Of a stretch of 64,000 bases of DNA, positions 16,663 through 24,381 are shown piece by piece; position 1 is the first letter of the stretch, and every line of letters starts with the position of its first letter. The notes under the pieces were generated by a model. The model had not been told where the DNA came from, did no database searches, and saw only the letters and a program-made list of their open reading frames with translations. Made by a program: the position numbers and the translations under genes. Source of the stretch: Desulfurobacterium atlanticum (lineage in GTDB: Bacteria; Aquificota; Aquificia; Desulfurobacteriales; Desulfurobacteriaceae); assembly GCF_900188395.1 (NCBI RefSeq), contig NZ_FZOB01000005.1:72121-136120 (forward strand). Reading direction: 5' to 3'.

Positions 16663-17700
16663 TTATTTAACGTGTATTTTTCCTTTTCCCTCTTTTACTA
16701 CACCAACTTCTGAAAATTCTATTTGGTTATTTTTAAGTTCTCTTTCAAATTTTTCTGCGTGTTCTGGAGGAACAGAAATTAAAAGTCCCCCTGACGTTTG
16801 CGGGTCAAACAGAAGAAGTTTTAGCTCTTCTGAAATATGAGATGCGAAAGATACGTTGTCCCCCACATACTCAATATTTTCATACGTTGCTGCCGGCAGA
16901 AGCCCCATTTGAGCAAACTCAAAAGATTGAGGGAGAAAAGAGAAATTTTCACTAAAAATCTCCATATCAACATGGGAAAATTTTGCCATTTCAAAAGTGT
17001 GCCCTAAAAAGCCAAAACCTGTTATATCGGTGCAGGCGTTTGCACCGATTTTAGTCATAATTTCTGAAGCTTTTTTGTTTAGTGTTGACATTACTTTTGT
17101 CGCTTTTTCAACGGTTGTATCTTTAGCCATGTCAGCTTTTATTGCTGTTGTTATTACTCCTATACCAAGGGGTTTTGTGTAGTAAAGAATATCTCCCGGT
17201 CTGGCAGTTGAGTTTCTGATTATTTTTTCCGGGTGTGCTATTCCCGTTACAGATAGTCCATATTTTGTTTCAAGATCGTCAACGGTGTGTCCACCAATAA
17301 GGGATACTTCAGCTTCTTTTAGTTTATCAGCTCCACCCTGTAATATTTTGGGAAGAAGATTTTCTGGCACTTTACAGGAGGCAAACATTAGAAGGTTTAT
17401 TGCGGTAATCGGCGTTCCTCCCATTGCGTATATATCTGATAGGGCGTTGGCAACGGCAATCTGCCCAAACATATAAGGGTCATCAACAACCGGAGTGATA
17501 AAATCGGCCGTTTGAATAAGAGCAATTCTGTCTGTCAATTTATAAACTCCGGCGTCTTCTGCCGTTTCAATACCTACAATAACGTCTTTATCCCTATAAA
17601 TGCTCAGGTTGCTGAGCAGTTTCTCAAGCCCGACCGGGCTAAGCTTTGCTCCTCAGCCTGAAGCTCTTACAGTAGTTGTGAGCTTAAATTTTTCTTTCAT
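16663..17700 (-). CDS. selD: Selenophosphate synthetase, selenocysteine-containing
   Basis: The protein is 345 aa only if the in-frame TGA at 17653-17655 (codon 16) is read as selenocysteine. The reading frame from ATG 17700 is otherwise open. The N-terminus reads ASG-Sec-GAKLSP and aligns with the E. coli SelD active site GAGCGCKISP: Sec16 takes the place of Cys17, and K19 matches the essential Lys20. A SECIS-like hairpin follows the TGA. Downstream motifs include TADFITPVVDDPYMFGQIAVANALSDIYAMGG (ATP and metal binding) and DITGFGFLGH. SelD makes selenophosphate from selenide and ATP. The start overlaps the NERD gene by 4 nt. An automated call would begin at TTG 17538 and lose the active site. 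Confidence 0.93.
17627..17655 (-). promoter_or_regulatory. SECIS-like element with selenocysteine UGA codon of selD
   Basis: The UGA is at 17653-17655. Twelve nt downstream is a perfect 5-bp hairpin, 17627-17640: minus strand AGCCC-GGTC-GGGCT. The apical loop GGUC holds the GU expected of bacterial SECIS elements at the expected distance. A second perfect hairpin (6-bp stem GCTCAG/CTGAGC, loop CAAC) follows at 17602-17617. Confidence 0.85.
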
Positions 17701-18590
17701 ACCTGACTTTTTCCTTTTCTTATGATTTGTTGGCATTTATAACAATAAGCTTTTCCACCAAAAATTTTCTTCCTATCCCAGCAGTAGAGAGCTTCCTTTT
17801 CAGAAATAGTTGCTTTACATTTTGCACAAAAATATTGACGTGGGGGTTTATAATCTGTGATTTTTTCTTTTATATTAAAATATTTATACCAGTTTACCTC
17901 GCTTTTCCTATGAAAACGAAGAAGTTTTCTTGCGAAGGTTTTTACAGTTTCTTCTGAGGAAAGTTTTACAATGTCCAGAATGATTCCTAAGTTTTCAGCA
18001 TTTTTCTGTGTAATATTGTATATCTGATCTGCTTTAATTATAGAACTTGTATCAAATTTATCTTTTTGAGGTCTTTTAATGATTGTATTTGGATGAACAA
18101 GCACGTAAGAGAAATATCTTGGTTTGATTCTTATTCCGAAACTTACAGGAAGCAACTTTTCATTTTCTATTATCTCTTTTAAGAGAGCCTGATGGCGTAA
18201 ATTCTGTTCTATAGGAGAAGGTATTCCAAATCTGCTTTTTTTATAGTGAATGATAAATTCACCTGTTTCTGTAATTTCTATTTTTTGTCCCATATTTTTT
18301 GTTTCAAGGATGTAAATGTGGAAAAGTCGGTTTATTAACAGATGGTCTATTTGAGCCACTCGCCCCTTGTATTCAAGTCTAAGGTCATGTAGGACAAACC
18401 AGTTTTTGGAATCTTTGAAGTAGAAGTTTATGAAGTAAGCAGCGTCTTTTTCTCCTTTTATTCCTTTTCTTATTCTGTAAAGCTCTCTTTCTATGAGAAA
18501 AATCTGTCGTTTTGTTAGGTCTTCCCTTTTCAAGAGTTTTTCCAGTTCTTCTATTTCTTTTTTTCTATAAGTGGCTTCTTTTATAATCAT
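17697..18590 (-). CDS. NERD-domain protein with C-terminal zinc finger
   Basis: The protein is 297 aa. Residues about 45-170 form a nuclease-related (NERD) domain: GEKDAAYFIN, then QIDHLLIN with the catalytic-type aspartate and ILETKN with the glutamate and lysine. The C-terminus has a four-cysteine cluster (CAKCKA, then CYKCQQ) that probably binds zinc. NERD proteins are thought to act on DNA or RNA, but the role of this one is unknown. It lies 6 nt after rlmH and overlaps selD by 4 nt. Confidence 0.75.
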   Translation of the reverse strand: MIIKEATYRKKEIEELEKLLKREDLTKRQIFLIERELYRIRKGIKGEKDAAYFINFYFKDSKNWFVLHDLRLEYKGRVAQIDHLLINRLFHIYILETKNMGQKIEITETGEFIIHYKKSRFGIPSPIEQNLRHQALLKEIIENEKLLPVSFGIRIKPRYFSYVLVHPNTIIKRPQKDKFDTSSIIKADQIYNITQKNAENLGIILDIVKLSSEETVKTFARKLLRFHRKSEVNWYKYFNIKEKITDYKPPRQYFCAKCKATISEKEALYCWDRKKIFGGKAYCYKCQQIIRKGKSQV

Positions 18591-18596
18591 TCTTAT

Positions 18597-19016
18597 CTAC
18601 TCCCTGTGGTATGGAGTGTTTCTGATTATCTGAAATCCCCTATATATCTGTTCAAGTAGCACAATCCTTGCAATGTCGTGCTGCATTGTGAGTTTTGAAA
18701 GGGATAAAATCATATCGGAATTCTGCTTTACGGTTTCTGATAAACCATCAGCTCCACCTATTATAAAAGAAATATTAGGGTGCTTCTCTATAAGCTTTGA
18801 AAACTGTACAGAGTCCAACTCTTTTCCCCGTTCATCAAGTGCTATAGTAAATCCTTTTCGTTTTTTCAGTAAGAGATTTCCTTCTTCATCTTTTGTTCTC
18901 TGCTTTTTAATTTCAACAATTTCAAAATTGGTTAGTTTTTCTATCTTTGAACGGTAAAATTCCTGAACCTCTTTTAAGTGGTGCGGGATCTTCCCCACAG
19001 CTATCACTTTTAGCAT
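18597..19016 (-). CDS. rlmH: 23S rRNA (pseudouridine1915-N3)-methyltransferase RlmH
   Basis: The 139-aa SPOUT methyltransferase has the SAM-binding knot segment FIIGGADGLSETV and the diagnostic C-terminal RIVLLEQIYRGFQIIRNTPYHRE. The usual length is about 155. It acts on helix 69 of the large ribosomal subunit. It overlaps rsfS by 7 nt, and the rsfS-rlmH pairing is common in bacteria. Confidence 0.93.
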   Translation of the reverse strand: MLKVIAVGKIPHHLKEVQEFYRSKIEKLTNFEIVEIKKQRTKDEEGNLLLKKRKGFTIALDERGKELDSVQFSKLIEKHPNISFIIGGADGLSETVKQNSDMILSLSKLTMQHDIARIVLLEQIYRGFQIIRNTPYHRE

Positions 19017-19366
19017 GTTATAAGTTCTTCAACAGATATTTGAGGTGCATCTATCCATAGGTTTTCAAGACTGTAAAGTTCTCTTATTTCCGGTTTAAAG
19101 ATATGAATTATTACATCTCCGTAATCTATAAGTATCCAGTTTGCAAGGTCATATCCTTCAATACTAACGGGAGTTATTCCTTCTTCTTTTAGCTTTTTTG
19201 TTATTTCGTCTGCAAGTGTTTTGCCGTGGGTATCTGATAAAGCGGAAACTATCAAAAAATAATCGGCAAGCGCCCCAAGCCCTGTAAGGTCAAGAATAAC
19301 AGGCTCTTCAGCTTTTTTGTCAAGTGCCGTTTGAAGTGCAACTTTAAGTTTTTCAAAGGTATCCAA
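19010..19366 (-). CDS. rsfS: Ribosomal silencing factor RsfS
   Basis: The protein is 118 aa. Family motifs are KKAEEPVILDLTGLGALADYFLI, then EGYDLANWILIDYGDVIIHIF. RsfS binds uL14 and blocks subunit joining under nutrient limitation. It is the first gene of a four-gene operon with rlmH, the NERD gene and selD. Confidence 0.93.
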   Translation of the reverse strand: MDTFEKLKVALQTALDKKAEEPVILDLTGLGALADYFLIVSALSDTHGKTLADEITKKLKEEGITPVSIEGYDLANWILIDYGDVIIHIFKPEIRELYSLENLWIDAPQISVEELITC

Positions 19367-19440
19367 ACTTTCTCCTCCAAAAAGATTTTCTCTTTTAATA
19401 TATTACCAAATTCGGAGATTTATGAAATCAGCGGTGAAAT

Positions 19441-19470
19441 GGCAGAGAAGAAAAGGGGGGAACTCCCCCT
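19441..19470 (-). terminator. Rho-independent terminator of the thi4-thiC operon
   Basis: A 5-bp G/C stem with a 4-nt loop (19456-19460 with 19465-19469) lies just past the thiC stop. On the minus strand it is followed by TTTTCTTCT. Confidence 0.6.
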
Positions 19471-19472
19471 GT

Positions 19473-20777
19473 TTATTTTGACTTTTTAACTCTTTCGTTG
19501 AATGTTTTTACCGCACATAGGTTTCCACACATACTACAGGTTTCCTCATCTTTTTTAGGTGCTCTTTTTTCCCTGTATTCTCTTGCTTTATCAGGGTCTA
19601 TGGCAAGTTCAAACTGTTTTTCCCAGTCAAGTTCATCCCTTGCTTTTGCCATCGCTACGTCCCAATCAATTGCCCCGGGAACACCTTTTACTATATCTGC
19701 TGCATGCCCTGCGATTTTTGAAGCTATGAGCCCTTCTCTAACGTCGTTTACATCAGGGAGAGCAAGATGTTCAGCTGGAGTAACATAGCAGAGGAAATCA
19801 GCACCGGCTTTTGCAGCTATTGCTCCACCTATTGCTGCAGTTATATGGTCGTATCCGGGAGCTATATCTGTAACAATTGGACCTAAAACATAAAACGGTG
19901 CTTCGTGACAGAGTCTTTTCTGAAGGATGATATTTGCCTCTACCTGATTTAAAGGAACATGGCCAGGACCCTCCACCATCACTTGAACATCGGCTTTCCT
20001 TGCTCTATCAACCAGTTCTCCGAGAGTTATAAGCTCCTCTATCTGGCACCTGTCTGTCGCATCAGCAAGACAACCAGGTCTCATTCCATCACCTAAAGAA
20101 AGGGTTACATCATATTTTTTTGCTATCTCAAGAAGTCTGTCATACTGCTCATATAGCGGATTTTCTTTCTCGTTGTAAACCATCCATTCTGCGATTAAAG
20201 AACCTCCCCTTGAAACGATGTTCATGATTCTTCCTTCTTTCTGAAGCCTTTCAAGGGAGGAAAGGGTCACACCACAGTGAACGGTTATAAAATCAACACC
20301 GTCCTTACAGTGCCTTTCTATTACATCAAACAGTTCGTCAGGTGTCATTTTCCCGATAAATTCATGTTTCTCTACAGCTTCAACAACAGCTTCATATATC
20401 GGAACAGTTCCCACCATTACCGGTGAATTTGCCACTATAACTTTTCTTGTTGTTTCAATATCTTTCCCTGTTGAAAGGTCCATAACAGCGTCTGTTCCAT
20501 ACTTAAGTGCAACTTTCAACTTTTCAAGTTCAAGTTGAAGATCCTCAATATCAGCAGAGGTTCCAAGATTAACATTAACCTTCGTTTTAAGCCCTTTTCC
20601 TATACCTTTAGGAATGAAATTTTTATCTTCTCTGTGGTAAATATTTGCAGGAATTACTATAGTTCCATCAATCAACCCCTGCACTATATAATCAACATCC
20701 CTTTTTTCATCTTCTGCTACTTTTTTAACTTCTATAGGAATATCACCCTTTTTAACAAGTTCAACGATAGTAGCCAT
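19473..20777 (-). CDS. thiC: Phosphomethylpyrimidine synthase ThiC
   Basis: The 434-aa radical SAM enzyme converts aminoimidazole ribotide to the thiamine pyrimidine HMP-P. Family motifs include VMVEGPGHVPLNQVEANI and GADFLCYVTPAEHLALP. The iron-sulfur motif is at the C-terminus, C414-x2-C417-x3-C421. This is the short form common in archaea and anaerobes, without the long N-terminal domain of the E. coli enzyme. The start shares one base with the thi4 stop (TAATG). Confidence 0.95.
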   Translation of the reverse strand: MATIVELVKKGDIPIEVKKVAEDEKRDVDYIVQGLIDGTIVIPANIYHREDKNFIPKGIGKGLKTKVNVNLGTSADIEDLQLELEKLKVALKYGTDAVMDLSTGKDIETTRKVIVANSPVMVGTVPIYEAVVEAVEKHEFIGKMTPDELFDVIERHCKDGVDFITVHCGVTLSSLERLQKEGRIMNIVSRGGSLIAEWMVYNEKENPLYEQYDRLLEIAKKYDVTLSLGDGMRPGCLADATDRCQIEELITLGELVDRARKADVQVMVEGPGHVPLNQVEANIILQKRLCHEAPFYVLGPIVTDIAPGYDHITAAIGGAIAAKAGADFLCYVTPAEHLALPDVNDVREGLIASKIAGHAADIVKGVPGAIDWDVAMAKARDELDWEKQFELAIDPDKAREYREKRAPKKDEETCSMCGNLCAVKTFNERVKKSK

Positions 20778-21580
20778 TATTCCTCCACATTATGCTTTAA
20801 CCTTTCAGCTATCTCTTTGGCTATTTTCTTACCTGACATAAGCATTCCACCAAACACCGGTCCCATTCTGTGAGAACCGCAAACGGCATTTGCCGCCATC
20901 CCGCTTACATAGATTCCAGGATACACTTCCCGACTGTTTTTGACGGTATCTTCTTCACCAACACTTGCCCAGAGCGGCTTTTCTCCAACCACGCATCCTG
21001 TTTTTGTGTCAAGTCTTATGCCAGCCTTTTTCTGAAGTGTGGAAACCACATACGCATCATGCCCTGTAGCATCTATCACAAATTTTGATTCTATTGTTAG
21101 AGGATCAACATGCATACCTGTTATCTCTACAGGAGTCCAGTTGATAACAAGACCGCAAACTCTGTAATCTCCATTCTCTTTTTTAAGAACAACATCTTCT
21201 ACGGTTACTCCATTAAATACTTTCGCTCCTGCCTTTACAGCTTTTGAAGCTATTGTTGTTACAGCTTCTACTGAATCTGTCGTATAGTATCCTTCCTGAA
21301 ATTTCTCATATCCAACATCAAACTCATCAAGGATTTCTCTTCCCATCTCCTGAACAACGATTTCGTTAAAGAGCATTGCACCGCCCCACATTCCGCCGCC
21401 GATAGAGAGCTTTCTTTCAAAAAGGGAAACTTTAAAGCCTTCTTTGGCAAGATAATATGCTGCTACAAGTCCAGATGGTCCACCACCAACAATTGCAACA
21501 TCCACTTTTAGGTTTGAGAGGAGTTTGTTCATGAACCTTTCTACGATTGCCCTTGAAATTACTACTTCACTTAGTTCCAT
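20777..21580 (-). CDS. thi4: Thiamine thiazole synthase Thi4, sulfide-dependent type
   Basis: The 267-aa flavo-fold protein has the dinucleotide motif GGGPSG at 32-37 followed by E55, and GGGMWGGAM at 61-69. At the place of the sulfur-donor cysteine of yeast Thi4 (Cys205, in CMDP) this protein has His157 (HVDP). That is the signature of the catalytic Thi4 that uses free sulfide with iron, as in Methanocaldococcus and Thermovibrio. It makes the thiazole carboxylate from NAD and glycine. It is the first gene after a TPP riboswitch, with AAGGAGG upstream. Confidence 0.92.
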   Translation of the reverse strand: MELSEVVISRAIVERFMNKLLSNLKVDVAIVGGGPSGLVAAYYLAKEGFKVSLFERKLSIGGGMWGGAMLFNEIVVQEMGREILDEFDVGYEKFQEGYYTTDSVEAVTTIASKAVKAGAKVFNGVTVEDVVLKKENGDYRVCGLVINWTPVEITGMHVDPLTIESKFVIDATGHDAYVVSTLQKKAGIRLDTKTGCVVGEKPLWASVGEEDTVKNSREVYPGIYVSGMAANAVCGSHRMGPVFGGMLMSGKKIAKEIAERLKHNVEE

Positions 21581-21603
21581 GCTTTTTTCCTCCTTTTTGT
21601 TTT

Positions 21604-21641
21604 AAAATAAAAAAGCCGCTAACAGTTAACTGTTAGCGGCT
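21604..21641 (-). terminator. Riboswitch-controlled terminator
   Basis: A perfect 12-bp stem with a TTAA loop (agccgctaacag / ctgttagcggct, 21614-21641) is followed on the minus strand by TTTTTATTTT. It is the OFF-state terminator of the TPP riboswitch. Confidence 0.92.
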
Positions 21642-21676
21642 AAAATCTTTGCTTAAACCTCAAGATTTTAGCCGCT
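21635..21676 (-). promoter_or_regulatory. Antiterminator hairpin of the TPP riboswitch
   Basis: A perfect 15-bp stem, 21635-21649 (agcggctaaaatctt) with 21662-21676, has a 12-nt loop. Its 3' arm on the minus strand takes up the 5' arm of the terminator. Its 5' arm shares GCGGCTA with the aptamer P1 stem, so ligand-bound P1 excludes it. Confidence 0.85.
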
Positions 21677-21763
21677 CCCTACGCCGGTATTACCCGGATC
21701 AGGTTCCAAGGGTTGCCTGCACTATGCAGGCTCTCAGGGACTCTTGTCCCACCCCTGCGGCTA
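21669..21763 (-). ncRNA. TPP riboswitch aptamer (THI element)
   Basis: The minus strand carries the conserved cores CTGAGAG, ACCCTTGGAACCTGATC, GGGTAATACCGGCGTAGGGA in order. P1 pairs TAGCCGC (RC of 21757-21763) with GCGGCTA (RC of 21669-21675). Bound TPP should stabilise P1, block the antiterminator and stop transcription of thi4-thiC. Confidence 0.96.
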
Positions 21764-21770
21764 CAATTTT

Positions 21771-21798
21771 AATTTATCGGTAATTTAAAAATTTGCAA
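21771..21798 (-). promoter_or_regulatory. Putative promoter of the thi operon
   Basis: The minus-strand -35 TTGCAA (RC of 21793-21798) and -10 TAAATT (RC of 21771-21776) are 16 nt apart. The start of transcription would fall just before the aptamer. Confidence 0.4.
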
Positions 21799-21801
21799 CT
21801 T

Positions 21802-22356
21802 TTATACACACGGAGGAATTTCTATAAGTCCCAAGTTGCCGTCTTTACGTTTATAAAGCACTGCTGCTTTTTTTGTTTTTGCGTTACAGAAAACAACAAA
21901 TTCTCTATTTGAACTTAAAAGCTTAACGGCAGCATCTTCAACGGTAATAGGTTTATAGAGCTCGGGCTCTACTTCTACAATTCTAATAGGTTTTTCAGTT
22001 GTTTCCTCTTCTATGAGAGAAAACTCTTTTATACCTTCTCTGTTGTGTCTTTTATTTTGAACTTTATCTTTCAATCTTCTTAACTGTTTTTCTGCTGCGT
22101 CAACTACTTCGTCTATGGATGTGTAAAGGTCATCTGTTTCTTTCTTTATCCTGATTGTATGGTCAAAAATGTTATAGATTACTATTTCTACAGAAGCTCT
22201 GTATTTTTCTTTAGATACGATTACATCTGCAAAAACTTCTTCTTTTGCACTTCCAAGATACTTTTCAAGTTTCCCGAATTTCTCGTTGATTATGGATTTT
22301 AGAGCATCTGTCAGGTCAAGGTCTTTTCCGATAATATTAAGCTTTAAGGTAGCCAT
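21802..22356 (-). CDS. hpf: Ribosome hibernation promoting factor, long form
   Basis: The 184-aa protein has an N-terminal ribosome-binding domain (about residues 1-100, with FADVIVSKEKYRASVEIVIY) and a C-terminal dimerisation domain (about 125-180, KPITVEDAAVKLLSSNREFVVFCN). The long form forms 100S ribosome dimers in most bacteria. It reads toward the thi riboswitch on the same strand, so any read-through would also be controlled there. GGAGG precedes the start. Confidence 0.92.
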   Translation of the reverse strand: MATLKLNIIGKDLDLTDALKSIINEKFGKLEKYLGSAKEEVFADVIVSKEKYRASVEIVIYNIFDHTIRIKKETDDLYTSIDEVVDAAEKQLRRLKDKVQNKRHNREGIKEFSLIEEETTEKPIRIVEVEPELYKPITVEDAAVKLLSSNREFVVFCNAKTKKAAVLYKRKDGNLGLIEIPPCV

Positions 22357-22426
22357 ACCCCATCCTCCTTTTTCTGGTCTTATATTTAAAGTATTACTAA
22401 ATAAATGGTTTGGGAAGAGAGGATTT

Positions 22427-23395
22427 ATGAAAAAAGCTTATTTGCTGTTTTCTGGAGGTCTCGATAGCATTATTGCAGCTAAACTTTTAAGGAATGCTGG
22501 ATTTTCTGTCATAGGAGTTCATTTTAAAACACCGTTTTTTGGTAAAAGCGAAAAGGAGTTGAAAAAAGTTGCTGAAACTCTTAATATAGACCTTGAAATT
22601 ATTGATATTACCGAAGAATTTTTCCCTGTTCTAAAGAACCCTCCTCACGGATACGGTAAGAATGTAAATCCTTGTATTGATTGTAAAGTACTTATGCTGA
22701 GAAAACTTAAAGAGATTGCTGGTGATGGGATTATCGCTACAGGAGAGGTTTTAGGCCAGAGACCTATGTCTCAAAGAGGCGATTCCTTAAAAAGAATAGA
22801 ACGGATTGCAGGTCTTAAAGGAAGAGTTTTCAGACCCCTTTCAGCCAGGTTGCTTCCAGAGACAGTTTATGAAAAGGAAGGAATTATTAAAAGAGAGTAT
22901 TTTCTTGATATTAAAGGTCGTTCAAGAAAACGTTATCCTGAGATAATAGAAAAGATAGGACTTAATATGGAGAATCTTCCAACGCCTGCAGGGGGGTGCC
23001 TTTTAACTGAACCTTCATTTGCTGGAAAGGTAAAAGATTTGATTACACATGACCAGCTAACTGTAAAAGATGCAGAGCTTTTAAAGATAGGAAGACATTT
23101 TCGTATAGGTAAAGGAAAGCTTGTTGTTGGAAGAAATAGGGAAGAGAACCCTAGATTAAAAGAGATATTTGAGGATGGAGAGATTTTATTATATACTGAA
23201 AGTGTACCAGGACCTACAGGTTTACTCAGGTGGGATAGTTCCGATTCAACTGTTGAGCAAGCTGCGATGATTGTTGCAAGATATTCTGACGGAAAGGACA
23301 GTGATAAAGTTTCTGTAATTGTTAAACAGAATGGGAAAGAGAAAAAGATGGAGGTTTCTCCAGGAATAGATGTTGCACCTTTCAGGGTAAATTGA
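22427..23395 (+). CDS. PP-loop ATPase (ThiI/MnmA-like tRNA sulfurtransferase family)
   Basis: The protein is 322 aa, starting at ATG 22427 with AGAGAGGA 4 nt upstream. The PP-loop is SGGLDS (residues about 9-14), and NPCIDCK carries a paired cysteine motif. The C-terminal third (ending VSPGIDVAPFRVN) resembles the small RNA-binding domain found with NFACT-type proteins. It probably adenylates a nucleobase in tRNA for thiolation, but the exact tRNA position is not known. It is divergent from hpf. Confidence 0.7.
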   Translation: MKKAYLLFSGGLDSIIAAKLLRNAGFSVIGVHFKTPFFGKSEKELKKVAETLNIDLEIIDITEEFFPVLKNPPHGYGKNVNPCIDCKVLMLRKLKEIAGDGIIATGEVLGQRPMSQRGDSLKRIERIAGLKGRVFRPLSARLLPETVYEKEGIIKREYFLDIKGRSRKRYPEIIEKIGLNMENLPTPAGGCLLTEPSFAGKVKDLITHDQLTVKDAELLKIGRHFRIGKGKLVVGRNREENPRLKEIFEDGEILLYTESVPGPTGLLRWDSSDSTVEQAAMIVARYSDGKDSDKVSVIVKQNGKEKKMEVSPGIDVAPFRVN

Positions 23396-23410
23396 ATGTA
23401 GGGGGAAAAG

Positions 23411-23881
23411 ATGCCGTTTTTTAAAAAAGTTCTTTATTCTACCGATTTTTCGCCGCTTGCCGGGTATGCTTTTGATTATGTTAAAAAGTTAAAAAGTGCG
23501 GGAATGGAAGAAGTTGTAGTTGTTCATGTGGTCAATGAACTTACCGTTGCACTTCCTGAAGGTGCTGACCTTTTAAAAGAAAAGGAGATAGTTGAAGTTC
23601 TTGATAAGGCAGACCGGGAATACCTGTTGAATGTTATTGAAAGAGCGAGTGTTATTAAAAATGAGCTTGAAAAAGCAGGTATTTCTGTGATTCTTAAAAT
23701 AGTTGCTGGCTCAAATGCTGCTGAAATGATAGTCAGGATTGCTGAAGAGGAAAATGTTAATATGATTGTTATAGGGGCTCACGGAAAAGGATTTCTGAAG
23801 GAGCTTATACTCGGAAGTGTTTCTCTTGATGTTGTAAGGAAATCTAAATGTCCTGTTTTGCTTATTAAAAAGGGAGACTGA
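23411..23881 (+). CDS. Universal stress protein (UspA family), copy 1
   Basis: The 156-aa protein has the fold signatures KKVLYSTDFSP at the N-terminus and MIVIGAHGKGFLKELILGSVSLDVVRKSKCPVLLIK at the C-terminus. The latter matches the ATP-binding G-x2-G-x9-G-S/T pattern. It is a paralog of the next gene. GGGG precedes the ATG. Confidence 0.9.
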   Translation: MPFFKKVLYSTDFSPLAGYAFDYVKKLKSAGMEEVVVVHVVNELTVALPEGADLLKEKEIVEVLDKADREYLLNVIERASVIKNELEKAGISVILKIVAGSNAAEMIVRIAEEENVNMIVIGAHGKGFLKELILGSVSLDVVRKSKCPVLLIKKGD

Positions 23882-23907
23882 TTAAAAACAGTTTGGTGGA
23901 GTGGGCT

Positions 23908-24381
23908 ATGCCGATGTTTAAAAAGATTTTATACGCCACAGATTTTTCACCACTTGCAAGAGCGGCTATTGAGTATGTGAAAGGGCTTAAAGATGCCGGG
24001 GCGGAAGAGGTGGTGGTTGTTCATGTTATTGATGCAAAAACAACAGGTTTCCCTCAAGGTGTAAACTTGATGGAGAAAAAAACAGAGTTGATGTTTGAAC
24101 TTCCTGAAAATGAAGCAAGACAGTTTCGTGAACTTATAGAGATGGCTTATAAGGTAAAAGAAGAAATTGAGGAGGAAGGATTGAAAGTAAAGATTTACTT
24201 AACAGCTGCTGCTGATTTTTCAGATAGAATTGTTGAAGTAGCACAGGATGAAGAGGCTAAAGTTATAGTTTTAGGTGCACATGGAAAAAGTTTTATTGAG
24301 GAGCTTGTTGTTGGAAGTGTTTCTCACGGTGTTATTGAAAAGTCAAAAGTGCCTGTGCTTGTTGTTAAAAAGGGAGAGTGA
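23908..24381 (+). CDS. Universal stress protein (UspA family), copy 2
   Basis: This 157-aa tandem paralog of the preceding gene begins MPMFKKILYATDFSPL and ends with VIVLGAHGKSFIEELVVGSVSHGVIEKSKVPVLVVK. I start it at ATG 23908, with GGAG at 23898-23901, not at the upstream GTG. Its stop overlaps the start of the epimerase gene by one base. Confidence 0.9.
   Translation: MPMFKKILYATDFSPLARAAIEYVKGLKDAGAEEVVVVHVIDAKTTGFPQGVNLMEKKTELMFELPENEARQFRELIEMAYKVKEEIEEEGLKVKIYLTAAADFSDRIVEVAQDEEAKVIVLGAHGKSFIEELVVGSVSHGVIEKSKVPVLVVKKGE

Noticed and set aside
23411-24381. Tandem usp genes as a frameshifted single gene
   Set aside because: Each has its own start, ribosome-binding site and complete UspA domain, so this is a duplication.
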